A program made the translations under genes and the position numbers. Below the pieces are notes generated by a model. It saw only the letters and a program-made list of their open reading frames with translations, did no database searches and was not told where the DNA came from. Below are positions 44,428 to 55,248 of a stretch of 64,000 bases of DNA, piece after piece (positions within the stretch are counted from its first letter, which is position 1; each line of letters opens with the position of its first letter). Source of the stretch: Terramyces sp. JEL0728 (Eukaryota; Chytridiomycota; Chytridiomycetes; Rhizophydiales; Terramycetaceae); NCBI GenBank assembly GCA_027603945.1, contig JADIIU010000003.1, positions 124,001 to 188,000 of the forward strand. The letters are read 5' to 3'.

Positions 44428-45293
44428 ATGCTTGAAGTAATACCTTCCGCAATACAGGTGGAAGATATTCCACCGGAAGAAACTAGTACGGAGCAGCCAA
44501 AGAAACCCAACCTGACTCTCCAAATTACTTTATCTAACAAGGAGCTATTAGATACCAGCGACAGGTCGATACATATAGTTAAAAAGGAGCCGGCAGAATC
44601 CTCAAATTTACTACCACATGAACTCAAATCTCCCAAAGATAATGCAACAGATGAGGAAATAGAGTCTTTGCTAATATTCACAAAAGCAGTTCCATGGCCA
44701 AAATGGAGTTTAATTATAAGAGAAAGGAGATTTGTTCTGCGCTTCATTCAGCTATTGCTAGCGCTTGGTAAAATGATTTAATGCAGGTGGATTTCTGGGA
44801 ATGGCATACACCGCATTTAATACAAACTATCCACCGCAAACAATTAGAGAATCCGGATTCGACTTTTTTTTCTTTGTAGACATTACATCGATAGTATGTT
44901 TAGCTAACCTAGTTTCTATCTTTATCTAATATGATGCTATATTTATTCCCAGGGTATCTTGGAGTTCGCCCGCATAGACACAAAAGGGTGTCAAGAGTGG
45001 AGGTGACGCTTGACGGTATTCTGATGTGTTTTTGGATCGCATCGGCGACTCAGCTATTAGCATATGGTTACTGCCCTAATATGATCCGAATAGAAACGCA
45101 GAGCGCGGTGGCATTCATAGATAATTCCGTGAAATACTGTGGAACTCTGGTAATATCTATAACAGGCGGCTACCTCTGTGCAATCTTCTTTTTATGGAAG
45201 TTCATTGATGGTTTGAAGGATCAATATTTGCGGGACAGTCAAGTCGTGGACAAGAAGCACATCATGTTTGCAAGAGGCAACTGGAAAAGATGA
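44428..45293 (+). CDS. Four-pass membrane protein, MARVEL-like
   Basis: About 120 acidic, disordered residues precede four hydrophobic segments (near LRFIQLLLALGGFLGMAYTAF, DFFFFVDITSIFLSLSNMML, ILMCFWIASATQLLAYGYC and GTLVISITGGYLCAIFFLWKF). The layout matches the MARVEL fold found in eisosome and vesicle proteins of fungi and in occludin relatives. Two introns of 19 nt join three exons into 275 aa. Function is inferred only from the fold type, which I recognise by pattern and not by a hallmark residue. Confidence 0.65.
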
Positions 45294-45576
45294 ATTGAAC
45301 TATTAAATATAATCTGTTTTTTAATCAGCAGGCAACTGAAACACCTCCCTTTTCTTTAGTGTTTCATCTGGTTTCACTTGTACTGCAGTAGAGCAGAAAT
45401 CGAATAGATTTCAAAGAGAGCATTTTTCTCAAAGGCTGTTTTATTTCAATCTTCATTTATCGGTACCGTTCCCAACAACCAATGGTTTCTAGCGGCTGTT
45501 GCTGTTTGGCTGTTGCTGAGCCTGGCGTGTATGTGAGGAAACTCCCAACGCTAAACTTTTACAAATTCCCAATACA

Positions 45577-46680
45577 ATGAAGATTTTGTTTGCACTTCCG
45601 ACGGTTTTGGCGATAATACTGAAGCCAAGCAGTAAATTACAAACGATGCCTGAAAGGAAAGTAGGCGGCCAGTGCATGACTTTAACCAATTCACAAGCAT
45701 GCCCAGAGCAAAATGGACTTTCAATACCAATTACAACTGCGTTTTCTGATACCACTTCATTCGATGCATTTGTGAATGCGCATTTAGACAGCGCTCCAGG
45801 ATATATTGGTTTATTTCAACAAAGTTACTTTTGTCCAGAATATAATGGAGCTGGGCAACAGTTTCACCTAACTTTTTATTGTGCTCTGTTAGCTCAACCT
45901 ACAGCTCAGTGTTCGTCGCAAACCCCAGCAATCCCCTTATGTAAATCTACCTGTACAGCAGCTACAAATTCGTTGTCCAACACCTTCTCCAATATCTGTA
46001 CTAGCAACCAAAACAGCGACGCAACCTCAGCAAGAAGCCAAACCTTGGCAGTATACACCAAATTCTGCAATACATTAACCATAAACAGCAACACCAACGG
46101 TAACTGCTTAGACAGTTCGCTTCAACCACAAGAAAACACTACCTGCGGATTTTCCTCTAATAGTCAAGCAATTAACTTTTGTACAGGCAGCTCCACCCCA
46201 GACCCATGCTGTTCCAGAGTCGTGAATCTACCCGGCACAAATCAAACTACAAATTCAACAGCTGATACAGCGAATAGCTGTGGTACTGGTATATTTCAAA
46301 ATACGTGCGGGGTTGATGGAAAGTCTTTGGGAATCCCGAACATCGTATTTGGGCTGATGATGACAATTCTGATTGTGGTGTTGCTTACCATCGGACTGCT
46401 CACGTACCGATATATGAAGAACAAGAAATCAATTTCTAGTAGAAGAGAATCTTTCAGACCAAAATCATTTGTGAAAGCCGACATTTCCGATCAACCAGTG
46501 ATGAGGGTTACTTCCAAATATGAGCCAAAAATGGTTGATGAGCTGCAGCTGCATCCGAACGACCAGATACTGATGCTCGAATCCTACGATGACGGGTGGG
46601 CATTTGGTAGGAATATTGTTTCTGGAGTTGAAGGCACTTTCCCTCTAGTTTGCACAGCGCTGGAAAAAAAGGAAGTTTAA
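45577..46680 (+). CDS. Receptor-like surface protein with Cys-rich ectodomain, one membrane span and cytoplasmic SH3 domain
   Basis: The intronless 367-aa frame starts with a signal peptide (MKILFALPTVLAIILK). The ectodomain has many cysteines in a pattern like fungal Mid1 or Frizzled-type CRDs (FYCALLAQ..AQC, PLCKSTC). Around residues 250-275 is one membrane span (IVFGLMMTILIVVLLTIGLL). The C-terminus is an SH3 domain with YEPKMVDELQLHPND and DDGWAFGRN, ending GVEGTFPLVC. Similar proteins exist in zoosporic and mucoromycete fungi as far as I know. A sensory or adhesion role linked to the actin cortex is inferred. Confidence 0.75.
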   Translation: MKILFALPTVLAIILKPSSKLQTMPERKVGGQCMTLTNSQACPEQNGLSIPITTAFSDTTSFDAFVNAHLDSAPGYIGLFQQSYFCPEYNGAGQQFHLTFYCALLAQPTAQCSSQTPAIPLCKSTCTAATNSLSNTFSNICTSNQNSDATSARSQTLAVYTKFCNTLTINSNTNGNCLDSSLQPQENTTCGFSSNSQAINFCTGSSTPDPCCSRVVNLPGTNQTTNSTADTANSCGTGIFQNTCGVDGKSLGIPNIVFGLMMTILIVVLLTIGLLTYRYMKNKKSISSRRESFRPKSFVKADISDQPVMRVTSKYEPKMVDELQLHPNDQILMLESYDDGWAFGRNIVSGVEGTFPLVCTALEKKEV

Positions 46681-47155
46681 TAAATTATAATGCTCTCTGT
46701 GATAGGTTTCAGTGTTGGTAGTCACCAAATAGTCCTTCAAGGAGCCGATTCAGAAGAAAGAATCTCAAAAGATGTTGGACGTAACATCCCTTCGGCAATC
46801 ATAGTACGATAGCAGAAGAATTAAAAGCCCGTTATTCTCTTGCCAACTAGGAAGTCTCTAATCTTAAATAGAAAAGAAGCAGCAGAAAAGTTGGGAATTG
46901 CGAATGTAAAGATTTTTTTCCCCATCCCTTTTACTTATCTCGCGCCACACCGCTTTGCTGTCGCCTTTGTGCGGCTCACTGAAGAGCAGTATAGTTAGAT
47001 TAGAATATAGCCATATGATTGAAAACAGGGTGCTCGCATTCCCATGCATATACTGGCAAGCGAATTTTATCCCAGAAAAGGGTGGTGATTATGTCCACGC
47101 CAAAAATAAACAAATATGCGGCGATGGATAAAACTTGACTTTGCAAATTAAAAGG
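46681..47155. other. 475-bp stretch with no assigned gene
   Basis: A 40-codon plus-strand frame starts at 46690, and a minus-strand frame with one hydrophobic segment (about 47000-47120) is open without a usable ATG. I could not link either to other exons with the local intron rule. The stretch must hold the promoter and perhaps a signal-peptide exon of the next gene. Confidence 0.35.
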
Positions 47156-48067
47156 ATGGGGATTTATACTTGTACAGATTTTTGTTCGCCTTTGCAAGCT
47201 ACTGTAGGGACACCTGTAAATATTTCGTGGACTTTGGATTCGATCCCATCATCAAATTTATTAAATCTTACTCTATATCAGGGCAACCCCTTGGCAGAAA
47301 CTGGGGATCCATGTACTGTTAAATACTCCAACGCAGTCCATTCGTTTAGCATTGCTCCAAATAAGTCAATGTCGCATGTGTGGGCAAATATTGCCATTCC
47401 TAGTTCAGCAATCACCAGCCAGCAAATACAAAGTGATAACGAATTCTTTTTCCAGTTACAAAACAGTGTATACAAGAACTGTTTAATCGGCCCTATTTAT
47501 AACTCTACCAGAACTGCTTTCAAGCTATGTAATTTGGAATCTAATTTAGCAACCGCTGAAGCTGGAGATGCTAGCCCGACTCCGCAGGTTGACCCGACCA
47601 GTACACTGCCGATTCTGTATTGGCTGCTGGTTATATTTGGGATTGTATTTCTACTCGCGTGTGCATTTATGTTTTGGTATGCTAAACGAAACACTGGCAA
47701 ATTGGCAATCATAGAAAAAAATGAAAGCAAACAGACTGAGAGTAAAGTTCAAAGTATTGTAGTGGTACCAGAAACCAAAGAGGCAAGAGCAACCAGTCTA
47801 TCAGAGCCAATTCAACTGCCCCGCATCCCTTCCGTAAACTCTTTAGATTTGCACCAGTCATTTGAAGTTAATCGAGCATCCGGTGAAGCGCTGCTACCAG
47901 AAGTCCTAAACGAAAATTCAATCAAAGAATTTTTGAAAGATTTGGATAGACCTACTACGCCAAGCAGTGGAATGATACAGAGAATGAGTAGAGATGATGC
48001 AGCAGCTATAAGCAATGCTTTTAAAGACGCTCTTTCGCATCCAGATTGGGGTGAAATTGAAAAATAA
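47156..48067 (+). CDS. Single-pass surface protein (family member B)
   Basis: This protein has the same plan as the gene at 6742-8411: a Cys-containing ectodomain (YTCTDFCSPLQATVGTPVNI), the shared block EFFFQLQNSVYKNCLIGP, a short Pro/Thr stalk, one membrane span (ILYWLLVIFGIVFLLACAF) and a cytoplasmic tail. The tail ends in DDAAAISNAFKDALSHPDWG. The last motif matches DATEIAKAFRSRLINPPDGW of member A, so it may bind a common partner. The first in-frame ATG (47156) leaves no signal peptide, so an upstream exon is suspected. The ectodomain resembles the Kre9/Knh1 type in style only. Confidence 0.65.
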   Translation: MGIYTCTDFCSPLQATVGTPVNISWTLDSIPSSNLLNLTLYQGNPLAETGDPCTVKYSNAVHSFSIAPNKSMSHVWANIAIPSSAITSQQIQSDNEFFFQLQNSVYKNCLIGPIYNSTRTAFKLCNLESNLATAEAGDASPTPQVDPTSTLPILYWLLVIFGIVFLLACAFMFWYAKRNTGKLAIIEKNESKQTESKVQSIVVVPETKEARATSLSEPIQLPRIPSVNSLDLHQSFEVNRASGEALLPEVLNENSIKEFLKDLDRPTTPSSGMIQRMSRDDAAAISNAFKDALSHPDWGEIEK

Positions 48068-48098
48068 CCGTAATTAATTGTAATAAATTTGTTAATCT

Positions 48099-49288
48099 TT
48101 ATTTGTTTTCTGCTGCAATCGATATTGCAGATAATGAAATAAACAGAGCTAAACCAATCCAAAAGTTGAACGGAATTGCTTGGAAGAGTGATGTTGGTTG
48201 GAGCACGTAGCTGACATGCACTTTTGGCAAATCCTTAAACACACGTTTTTCAGTTTCAAGAACAGTTTTCTTTGCTGCTAGTTTGGTTTTGGAGGTTGTC
48301 AACTCCACACTCTGAACACCGCCAAAGAAATCTGTAACTGGAGTCCTCGATAACGATCTCTTGAACAAATCGCCTCTAACCGTGGGATGCGAATGCATTA
48401 ATTCTGGATTATAAGTAGAAAACTAGATTAATATAAAGAACCAATTTTGCCAAAGATTGCTGGTCATCCCTTTCCATCTTTTCAAATGTTTCCAAATTGT
48501 AATAGGTAAATCTATCAATAACAGCAACTCCAATATCATTATCCGCATGGTGTGAATAGCTAGGTTCCCCCGATTTTGCTGAAGCGGCAGACAAGATATT
48601 TGGTGAATAAATTTTAGTATACATTGAAGCCGCTTGACAGGTATCGATCATAAACAATAATTCGTGGTATCTTTTCTTTTCATACATTTGGGCAAACGCA
48701 TCAGCCAAATCTTGTGATCCCAATTCTTCATTATCCTGGAATTTCAAAACTACATTAACACAATATTACAGTCCTCTCCCCCATGACCAGTCATGTAAAC
48801 CAGTACATTCGATCTATCATCTGTCAGCAATCTCTTTGAACGCGGGGTATGTTCTTCATGGCGACCTGAATCAAAAACAATCTACCAGTCAGCAGTCTAA
48901 TGAAATTTTCCACATTAACATCATATCCTCTGTAGTCCACTTCAATATTGTCACCATACAAATCTAATTTCCTCAAATAGCTGTTATAAACTGTCGCCGG
49001 GACTGGATTTCTAGAATTGCAGGCAACGTCATCAGCCAGCATTAAAATAATATTGGAATCCGGGATTCCCAATCGTTTTACTGTTCTGTAAATAGAAAGT
49101 GTGTTTGCAATATGTCTGTAATTGAACCAAAACCGAGAAGTGTCGACCAGGATCGCCCAGTTATTTGTGTGTCCTCCAGTAGAAAAGAATCCGTCAATTT
49201 GACTTTTATTTTCGTTTGAATAAACGATTTTTGTAATGTTGTTGAAATCTAGACAGCTAACCAAACCAAAAAGCAGATTAAGTTTCAT
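48099..49288 (-). CDS. GPI8: GPI transamidase catalytic subunit
   Basis: GPI8/PIG-K is the caspase-like protease that cleaves proteins and joins them to GPI anchors in the ER. The catalytic His is in [10 protein letters not shown] and the Cys in [30 protein letters not shown] and [14 protein letters not shown] are family blocks. A signal peptide ([13 protein letters not shown]) and a C-terminal membrane span frame the 376-aa product. Three introns (gtagattgtttttgattcag, gtaatattgtgttaatgtag and a 19-nt one) restore the protein, two of them around the GHGG motif. It is complete. Confidence 0.96.
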
Positions 49289-49333
49289 GGACAAACAAAA
49301 ACAAACAGCATCCGCTGCAATTGTTTGAATGGA

Positions 49334-49380
49334 ATTGCGAGACTATCATTGCGAGACTATCATTGCGAGACTATCATTGC
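49334..49380. repeat. 14-nt tandem repeat upstream of GPI8
   Basis: Three identical copies of attgcgagactatc (49334-49347, 49348-49361, 49362-49375) plus a partial fourth stand in the short spacer between the GPI8 start and the end of argininosuccinate synthase. Confidence 0.9.
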
Positions 49381-49400
49381 AAAATCAACAGGACTATTTA

Positions 49401-50751
49401 TTAATGTAACTTCTCCTTCTGATTCATGTGCGCACGCAAGCGGATGGATGTGATACGAATAAAACCTTCAGAGTGCTCAGGATGGAATCCCTCAGTTTCG
49501 TCCATAGATGCCACCTTTTCGTCATACAGGGAGGTTGGGGAAGATCTTCCTTCAATGTAAACGGCACCTTTGTACAATTTAACTTCATTAAATAAGAAAT
49601 ACCTTTCACAGTACCATTAACCACCGACTGTGAATGTTTAATGCTAGCCATGAGGAATTCTCTTTCAGCAGAGAACCACATACCGTTGTAGATGATTTCT
49701 GCAAGTTTTTGTGTGTACTGGTCCTTGAGTCTACGCACTATGTTAGCAATTCTTACCTTCACGGTCAAGAGTCAAACCTTCCAAGTCAACATGAGCAGCA
49801 CGAAGGATAGTACCACCTGGAGTTTCGTAACATCCTCTAGATTTGATACCAATGAATCTATTTTCGACGATATCAAGGCGTCCAACACCATGTTTTCTTC
49901 CGACTTCGTTCAAGTAGAGGAATAACGCCAAATCGTCCTTTTCAACGACTTTACCAGTAGTGGTGTTTTCAACTTTAACTGGGACGCCGTTGCTAAAGTG
50001 GATTGAAAGACGTTCTGGAGTGTTTGGCGCATCTTCTGGATCAACCGTAAGTTTCCACATGTCTTTTGGTGGGGTTTGATCTGGGTTTTCGAGAATACCT
50101 GCTTCATATGAAATGTGATACAGGTTTTCATCGGTGGACCACGGTTTGCTAGCTGTTTGAACCACTGGGATTCCTTTCAATTTGGCATATTCAAGTAATG
50201 CAGGTCTGCCAGGGAATTTGTTGAAGAACGCTACATTAGAGCGCGATTACCAGGATCTCTCCATGGAGTGATAACTTGGATAGTTGGATGCAAAGAATAG
50301 TATCCTAATTCAAATCTTACTTGGTCGTTTCCCTTTCCAGTACAACCATGAGAAACGAATTGGCAGCCTTCGCGTATCGCAATTTCAATCTACATTAAAT
50401 AGCCAGTACTTGTTTCTTGCAAATTACAGGACGAGCCAATGCGGTACCAAGCAAATAAACTCCCTACATTAGCAATTCGTACTTCATATAATAAGTTGGA
50501 TTGCACAGCAGGCCAGACGAGATCACTGACGAATTCCTGGCGAATATCCTACATTAACCAATCAGTACTTCAATGAATACTTTTGTAGCTCCAATTCCAA
50601 GAGCCTTTTTTTCTGCAGCTTTGAAATCTTCTTCCTGGCCGATATTAGCCATGTAGGCCATTACTTCATATCCTTGATCAATTAACCACGCCAAGATACA
50701 CGATGTATCTAAACCGCCAGAGTATGCGAGCAAAACCTTTCCTTTTGACAT
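49401..50751 (-). CDS. ARG1: Argininosuccinate synthase
   Basis: This enzyme joins citrulline and aspartate with ATP in arginine synthesis. Key parts are the N-terminal ATP loop [33 protein letters not shown], and later blocks [23 protein letters not shown] and [11 protein letters not shown]. Six introns of 19-20 nt (for example gtactgattggttaatgtag, gtactggctatttaatgtag) give 410 aa, the usual length. Four of the six end in AATGTAG, an unusually uniform acceptor. Codon choice looks more biased than in neighbours, as expected of a highly expressed gene. Confidence 0.97.
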
Positions 50752-50843
50752 TATAAAAATATTTCAATCATGCTGGGTTTTATATGGTGATCCAGCCACA
50801 CCTGTCGATGAGATGAAGAGTCAGAGAGACCGCAAAGATTGAT

Positions 50844-50861
50844 TTGGGCTTCAAAGCCCAA
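50844..50861. other. Perfect 8-bp inverted repeat in the ARG1-LAMTOR1 spacer
   Basis: The sequence ttgggctt-ca-aagcccaa forms an 8-bp stem, and flanking GAT...ATC pairs extend it imperfectly. It has no tRNA boxes and no snRNA motif I can recognise. It may be chance, or a protein site between the ARG1 start and the LAMTOR1 end. Confidence 0.4.
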
Positions 50862-51009
50862 TTGATCTCAATAATATTTATACTACAGCCGTAACTTATG
50901 CGTCGATAACTATATCCTTTTAAATGAAGCCATCCGAGTGCAAATCTACCTGTATCTTCCAATGGCGGTAATCCTCAATCCAATAAGACTATCCATGGGA
51001 ATTGAAGTA

Positions 51010-51452
51010 CTACAGCGATAATAGCAGTTTATTTACTTTTACTTCCTCTGGTTTATCTCCTTCCACCTTTTCCTTCATCATTGCTACTTGCTCAAGCGTT
51101 AGTAGCGGAGGTCCGGTACTCACTGAATTGAAGTTGAATTCATTTAGCTTTGGCAGTACAATTTGCTCAATTTTTTGTCAATATTAGCAAGTAGTTACTG
51201 GTATTTCTGCGATCGCTGCTCCATTGCTTCCGGTAACATCTTGTCCAGCATTTTTGTAGTGGAAATATCTATAAGCAGACTAGATTAAATAAAAGTACTC
51301 TGCTGTCGATGCGACTATGTTTGTTAATATGTTTGGTTCTTCAATTTCATGCTGCTCCGGCATTGTATCTATCAATCTCGTTGTTTCATCGACCTGCATT
51401 ATTGCTTTATTACTGAATCCTCTTGCTGTCTTTTTGAGCAGCATCCTCCCAT
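51010..51452 (-). CDS. LAMTOR1: LAMTOR1-like Ragulator subunit (p18)
   Basis: LAMTOR1 anchors the Ragulator-Rag complex, and thus TORC1, to the lysosome or vacuole. The N-terminus MGGCCSKRQQEDS has the glycine for myristoylation and a cysteine pair for palmitoylation. The central helix ILTNIVASTADLLIDIS matches the family (ILAKTASNIIDVS). LPKLNEF and LLTLEQVAMMKEKV align with the C-terminal helices. Three introns (gtaataaagcaataatgcag, a 19-nt one, and a 20-nt GT-TG one at 51179-51198) give 127 aa. The yeast counterpart, Ego1/Meh1, is very diverged, so this copy is unusually animal-like. Confidence 0.75.
51179..51198 (-). other. Non-canonical GT-TG 20-nt intron in LAMTOR1
   Basis: On the minus strand the segment gtaactacttgctaatattg has normal length, a normal GTAAC start and a CTAAT branch point, but ends TG. 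Removing it joins KYQ to QKIEQIVLPKL in frame. No AG nearby gives an open frame that keeps the family match. A base change in the acceptor or a sequencing error is equally possible. Confidence 0.55.
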
Positions 51453-51712
51453 TTCCAGATTTGCTTATGAATTTGTAAAGAAAAAATATGGCAAACTTGC
51501 TATTGGAATTGTTCGCATTTATCTTATTGATCAGCAAAACTATTACCATAGAGTATTTCTGGAAATAGCAGAATATCTTGATTGAATGCAACCAGGAGCC
51601 TGTAAAAGGAGTCGGAAAGGAGTCAATTTCTCACGCAATTAGTGGTCGTCGTTGGCAATTGTATCCAATATATCCACTATTCCAGTGTTTTATCTTTGCA
51701 ATTTTTCTTGAA

Positions 51713-54700
51713 ATGGCTGATCTAGAAAAATTGGAATATCTGTCTCTAGTGGACAAAATAACAAAGGAATTATTTAATCACACCGGGATGGACGATAAAA
51801 CCCTCGCTGAATTCGTAATCAATTTGAACAGAAAGTCAAAAGATCTCCAGGATTTCAAAAAGAGGCTGGAAGGGATAGGAGCAGAGTTTCCAGTTTCGTT
51901 TATTGAAAATATGGACCGTTTAATCAAAACTATAATGCCAAAAAAGAAAAAGAAGAAGAAGGAAGAAAGCTGGGAAAAAGATTCTGTCGATAAAAAGACC
52001 TTGTTTCCAGGTTTGGCAGTTAAAGACGATGCAGAAAGAATAGAAGAGATGATGAAAGAAGAATTAAAGGCGGAGCAGGAATTAAAGAGAAAGAGAGAGG
52101 AAGAAGAGCTGAAAGAGAAACTACTACTGGAAGCAGCCAGGAAAAAGGAGAGAAACGACTCACCGAGAAGAGATTCAAGGGAACGTAGCGATCGAAGAAG
52201 ACGCGAATCGCCATACGATAGGAGAGATTCAAGAAAGAACGAACGGGATAGGGACAGAAGAGATGATAGAAGAAGACGATCACCAGATAACGATAGACGA
52301 AGAAGAGACAGATCAGAGGAAAGAGGTCGCAGTCGGCCAAAGCTTGACGATGAGCCAGTTCTGTACAAGATTTATGACGGCCGTGTAACGTCGGTGAAGG
52401 ATTTTGGCGCATTTGTTGCTTTAGAAGGCATCAAATCGAAAGCAGAAGGGATGGTTCATATTTCTGCCATGCTCGCAAACAAAAGGGTTGCCCACCCCTC
52501 TGATGTAGTGGAGCGCAACGACAGAATCAAAGTAAAAGTCATGTCCATTGCTGGAAAGAGAATCGGCCTTTCAATGAAGGATGTGGACCAGGAAACTGGA
52601 AAAGACTTGTCTGAATCGCTGACCAGAAAAGAAAGAAACAAAGAGTTAATTAAAGACGAGGAGTTTGCAAAACCCCAGCAAAAGAGATTCACCTCCCCAG
52701 AAAGATATGAAATTAAGCAGCTTATTGCTTCGGGCGTGTTGCATCCAAAAGATTATCCTACATTCGACGAGGAACATGGTTTATTGAATTATGAAGACAG
52801 GGAAGAAGAATTGGATGTAGAAGTCCGTGAATTAGAGCCTTCATTCTTGGTTGGACAAACCAAGCAGAGCATTACACTATCTCCAATCAAAATTGTAAAG
52901 AACCCTGACGGATCACTCAATAGGGCGGCATTAACTGGTGCAACCTTGGCTAAAGAAAGAAGAGAGCTAAGAGCCCAACAGCAGATTGAACAACACGAAG
53001 CTGACCAAAAGTTGGCAAATCATAATTACCATGATCCAATGGCAAAGAAGAATGATGGCATTCAAAAACCCGTTCCAGAGTGGAAAAAGAAAGTTTTCAA
53101 CTCAAACACTACATTTGGAAAAATCACCAGTTTACCAATTAAAGATCAGAGGGCATCACTGCCTATTTATAAGCTTCGCGATACCATAATTCAAGCTGTA
53201 GAAGATAACAAGATTTTGATTGTCGTTGGTGATACCGGATCAGGAAAGGTACATTTTATTAACAATAGACAACACAGCTTACTCAATACCTGGCCGAAGC
53301 AGGTTTTGCCAGTAAAGGAATGGTGGGATGCACGCAACCGAGAAGAGTAGCTGCAATGTCTGTTGCTAAACGTGTAGCAGAAGAAGTAGGGTGTAGATTA
53401 GGGCAAGAGGTTGGATACACCATCCGTTTCGAAGATTGCACGTCTCCAGAAACCAGAATCAAGTACATGACAGATGGTATGCTTTTACGTGAGTGTTTGA
53501 TGGACCCAAAAGTATCAAAATACTCTGTTTTGCTTCTCGATGAAGCGCACGAAAGAACAGTGTCAACCGATGTTTTGTTTGGGTTGTTGAAAAAGGCCGT
53601 GAAGGAAAGACCGGATTTAAGACTAATCGTTACCTCGGCAACTTTGGATGCTGAAAGATTCTCGTCATACTTTTTCAACTGCCCTATCTTGACTATTCCA
53701 GGCAGGACTTTTCCCGTAGAAGTGTTATATGCCAAGGAGCCAGAATCCGATTATCTTGATTCAGCGCTGATAACGGCTATGCAAATCCACTTGTCCGAAC
53801 CGCCTGGCGATATCTTGCTGTTTTTGACTGGTCAAGAAGAAATCGACACTGCCAGTGAAGTATTGTACGAGAGAATGAAAGCGCTGGGGTCATCAGTGCC
53901 AGAACTGCTCATCCTTCCGGTATATTCGGCACTTCCTTCCGAAATGCAAACCAAGATTTTCGAGCCCCCACCTCCTGGTGCCAGAAAAATCGTTATAGCC
54001 ACCAACATTGCAGAAACGTCCATTACAATTGATGGTATATATTACGTCATTGACCCTGGGTTTGTCAAACACAACACTTATGATCCAAAGTTGGGAATGG
54101 ATGCCTTGGTGGTTGTCCCTATTTCTCAAGCACAGTCAAGGCAAAGAAGTGGAAGAGCAGGCCGAACTGGACCCGGAAAGTAATCCAATAGCTGACGCTA
54201 GGGCATATCGACTATATACTGAGAATGCATATCGTAATGAAATGATGATGAACACTGTCCCCGAAATCCAAAGAATGAATCTGTCAATTATTGTGCTTAC
54301 CCTCAAGGCTATGGGAATTAATGATTTGATAAACTTTGACTTTATGGACCCACCCCCAATCAATACTCTCATAACTGCACTGGAACAGCTCTTCCAACTT
54401 GGTGCTCTCGACAATGAAGGGCTGCTCACCAAAATTGGCCGCAAAATGGCAGAATTCCCGCTAGACCCAGCTCTTGCGAAAACACTAATGTTTTCAGTGG
54501 AATTGGGTTGTTCAGAAGAGATTTTAACCGTTGTCGCCATGCTTACCGCAGAAAATGTCTTTTATCGTCCAAAAGATAAGCAAGCACAGGCAGATTCCAA
54601 GAAAGCAAAGTTCCATCAGCCAGAAGGGGACCACTTGACATTGCTTGCCGTGTATGAAGGTTGGAGGAACAGTAATTTTTCAAGCGGTTGGTGCCATGAA

Positions 54701-55211
54701 AATTACATTCAAAATAGATCAATGAGAAGAGCACAGGATATTCGCAAGCAAATGCATGGTATTATGGAAAGGTACAGGCAGGGGATCGTATCATGCGGGC
54801 GAAATTACGACAACGTGAGAAAAGCTATCTGTGGAGGTTTCTTTAGACATGCCGCCAAAAAGGATGCTACCGAAGGGTACAAAACTCTTGTAGAAGGCAC
54901 CCCAGTCCATATTCACCCTTCGTCTGCGTTATTCAACAAACAGCCTGAATGGGTAATTTACCATGGACTTGTGATGACAACAAAAGAATATATGCGCGAA
55001 GTGATTTCTATCGAATCCAAATGGTTAGTTGAGGTTGCGCCAAACTACTTCAAAGCAGTAAGTGCTATTTTAAACATAGGTTGACGCAAATGCAATATCA
55101 AAGAGAAAGAAGAATGAAACGCTTGAACCATTGTATAATCGTTACCAAAAGACCGACGAATGGCGTCTTTCCAGACAAGCAGCTGCTGAATACAACAGCC
55201 AAGCCTTCTAA
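51713..55211 (+). CDS. PRP22: DEAH-box splicing helicase PRP22/DHX8
   Basis: PRP22 releases mRNA from the spliceosome and proofreads the second splicing step. In order: the N-terminal helix ([13 protein letters not shown]), an Arg/Asp/Ser-rich region near residues 150-220, an S1 RNA-binding domain ([17 protein letters not shown]), [17 protein letters not shown], then the helicase motifs [45 protein letters not shown] and [13 protein letters not shown]. After these comes the C-terminal HA2/OB part. Three introns (gtacattttattaacaatag inside GSGK-TT, and two of 22 nt) give 1144 aa, close to human DHX8. It starts at the ATG before ADLEKLEYL. Confidence 0.97.
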
Positions 55212-55248
55212 TAAAGTTACCATTTTTTGCACACAGCCAGCGTGACTT

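Noticed and set aside
46690..46812. 40-codon frame with a faint likeness to an Hsp70 start
   Set aside because: The likeness does not continue and no intron rule links it to a longer gene.
50844..50861. Hairpin as a possible tRNA or snRNA
   Set aside because: The A and B box sequences, a cloverleaf and known snRNA motifs are missing.
51778..52368. Ser/Leu/Arg-rich minus-strand frame of 196 codons
   Set aside because: It is the complement of the Lys/Glu/Arg-rich part of PRP22 and has no own homology.
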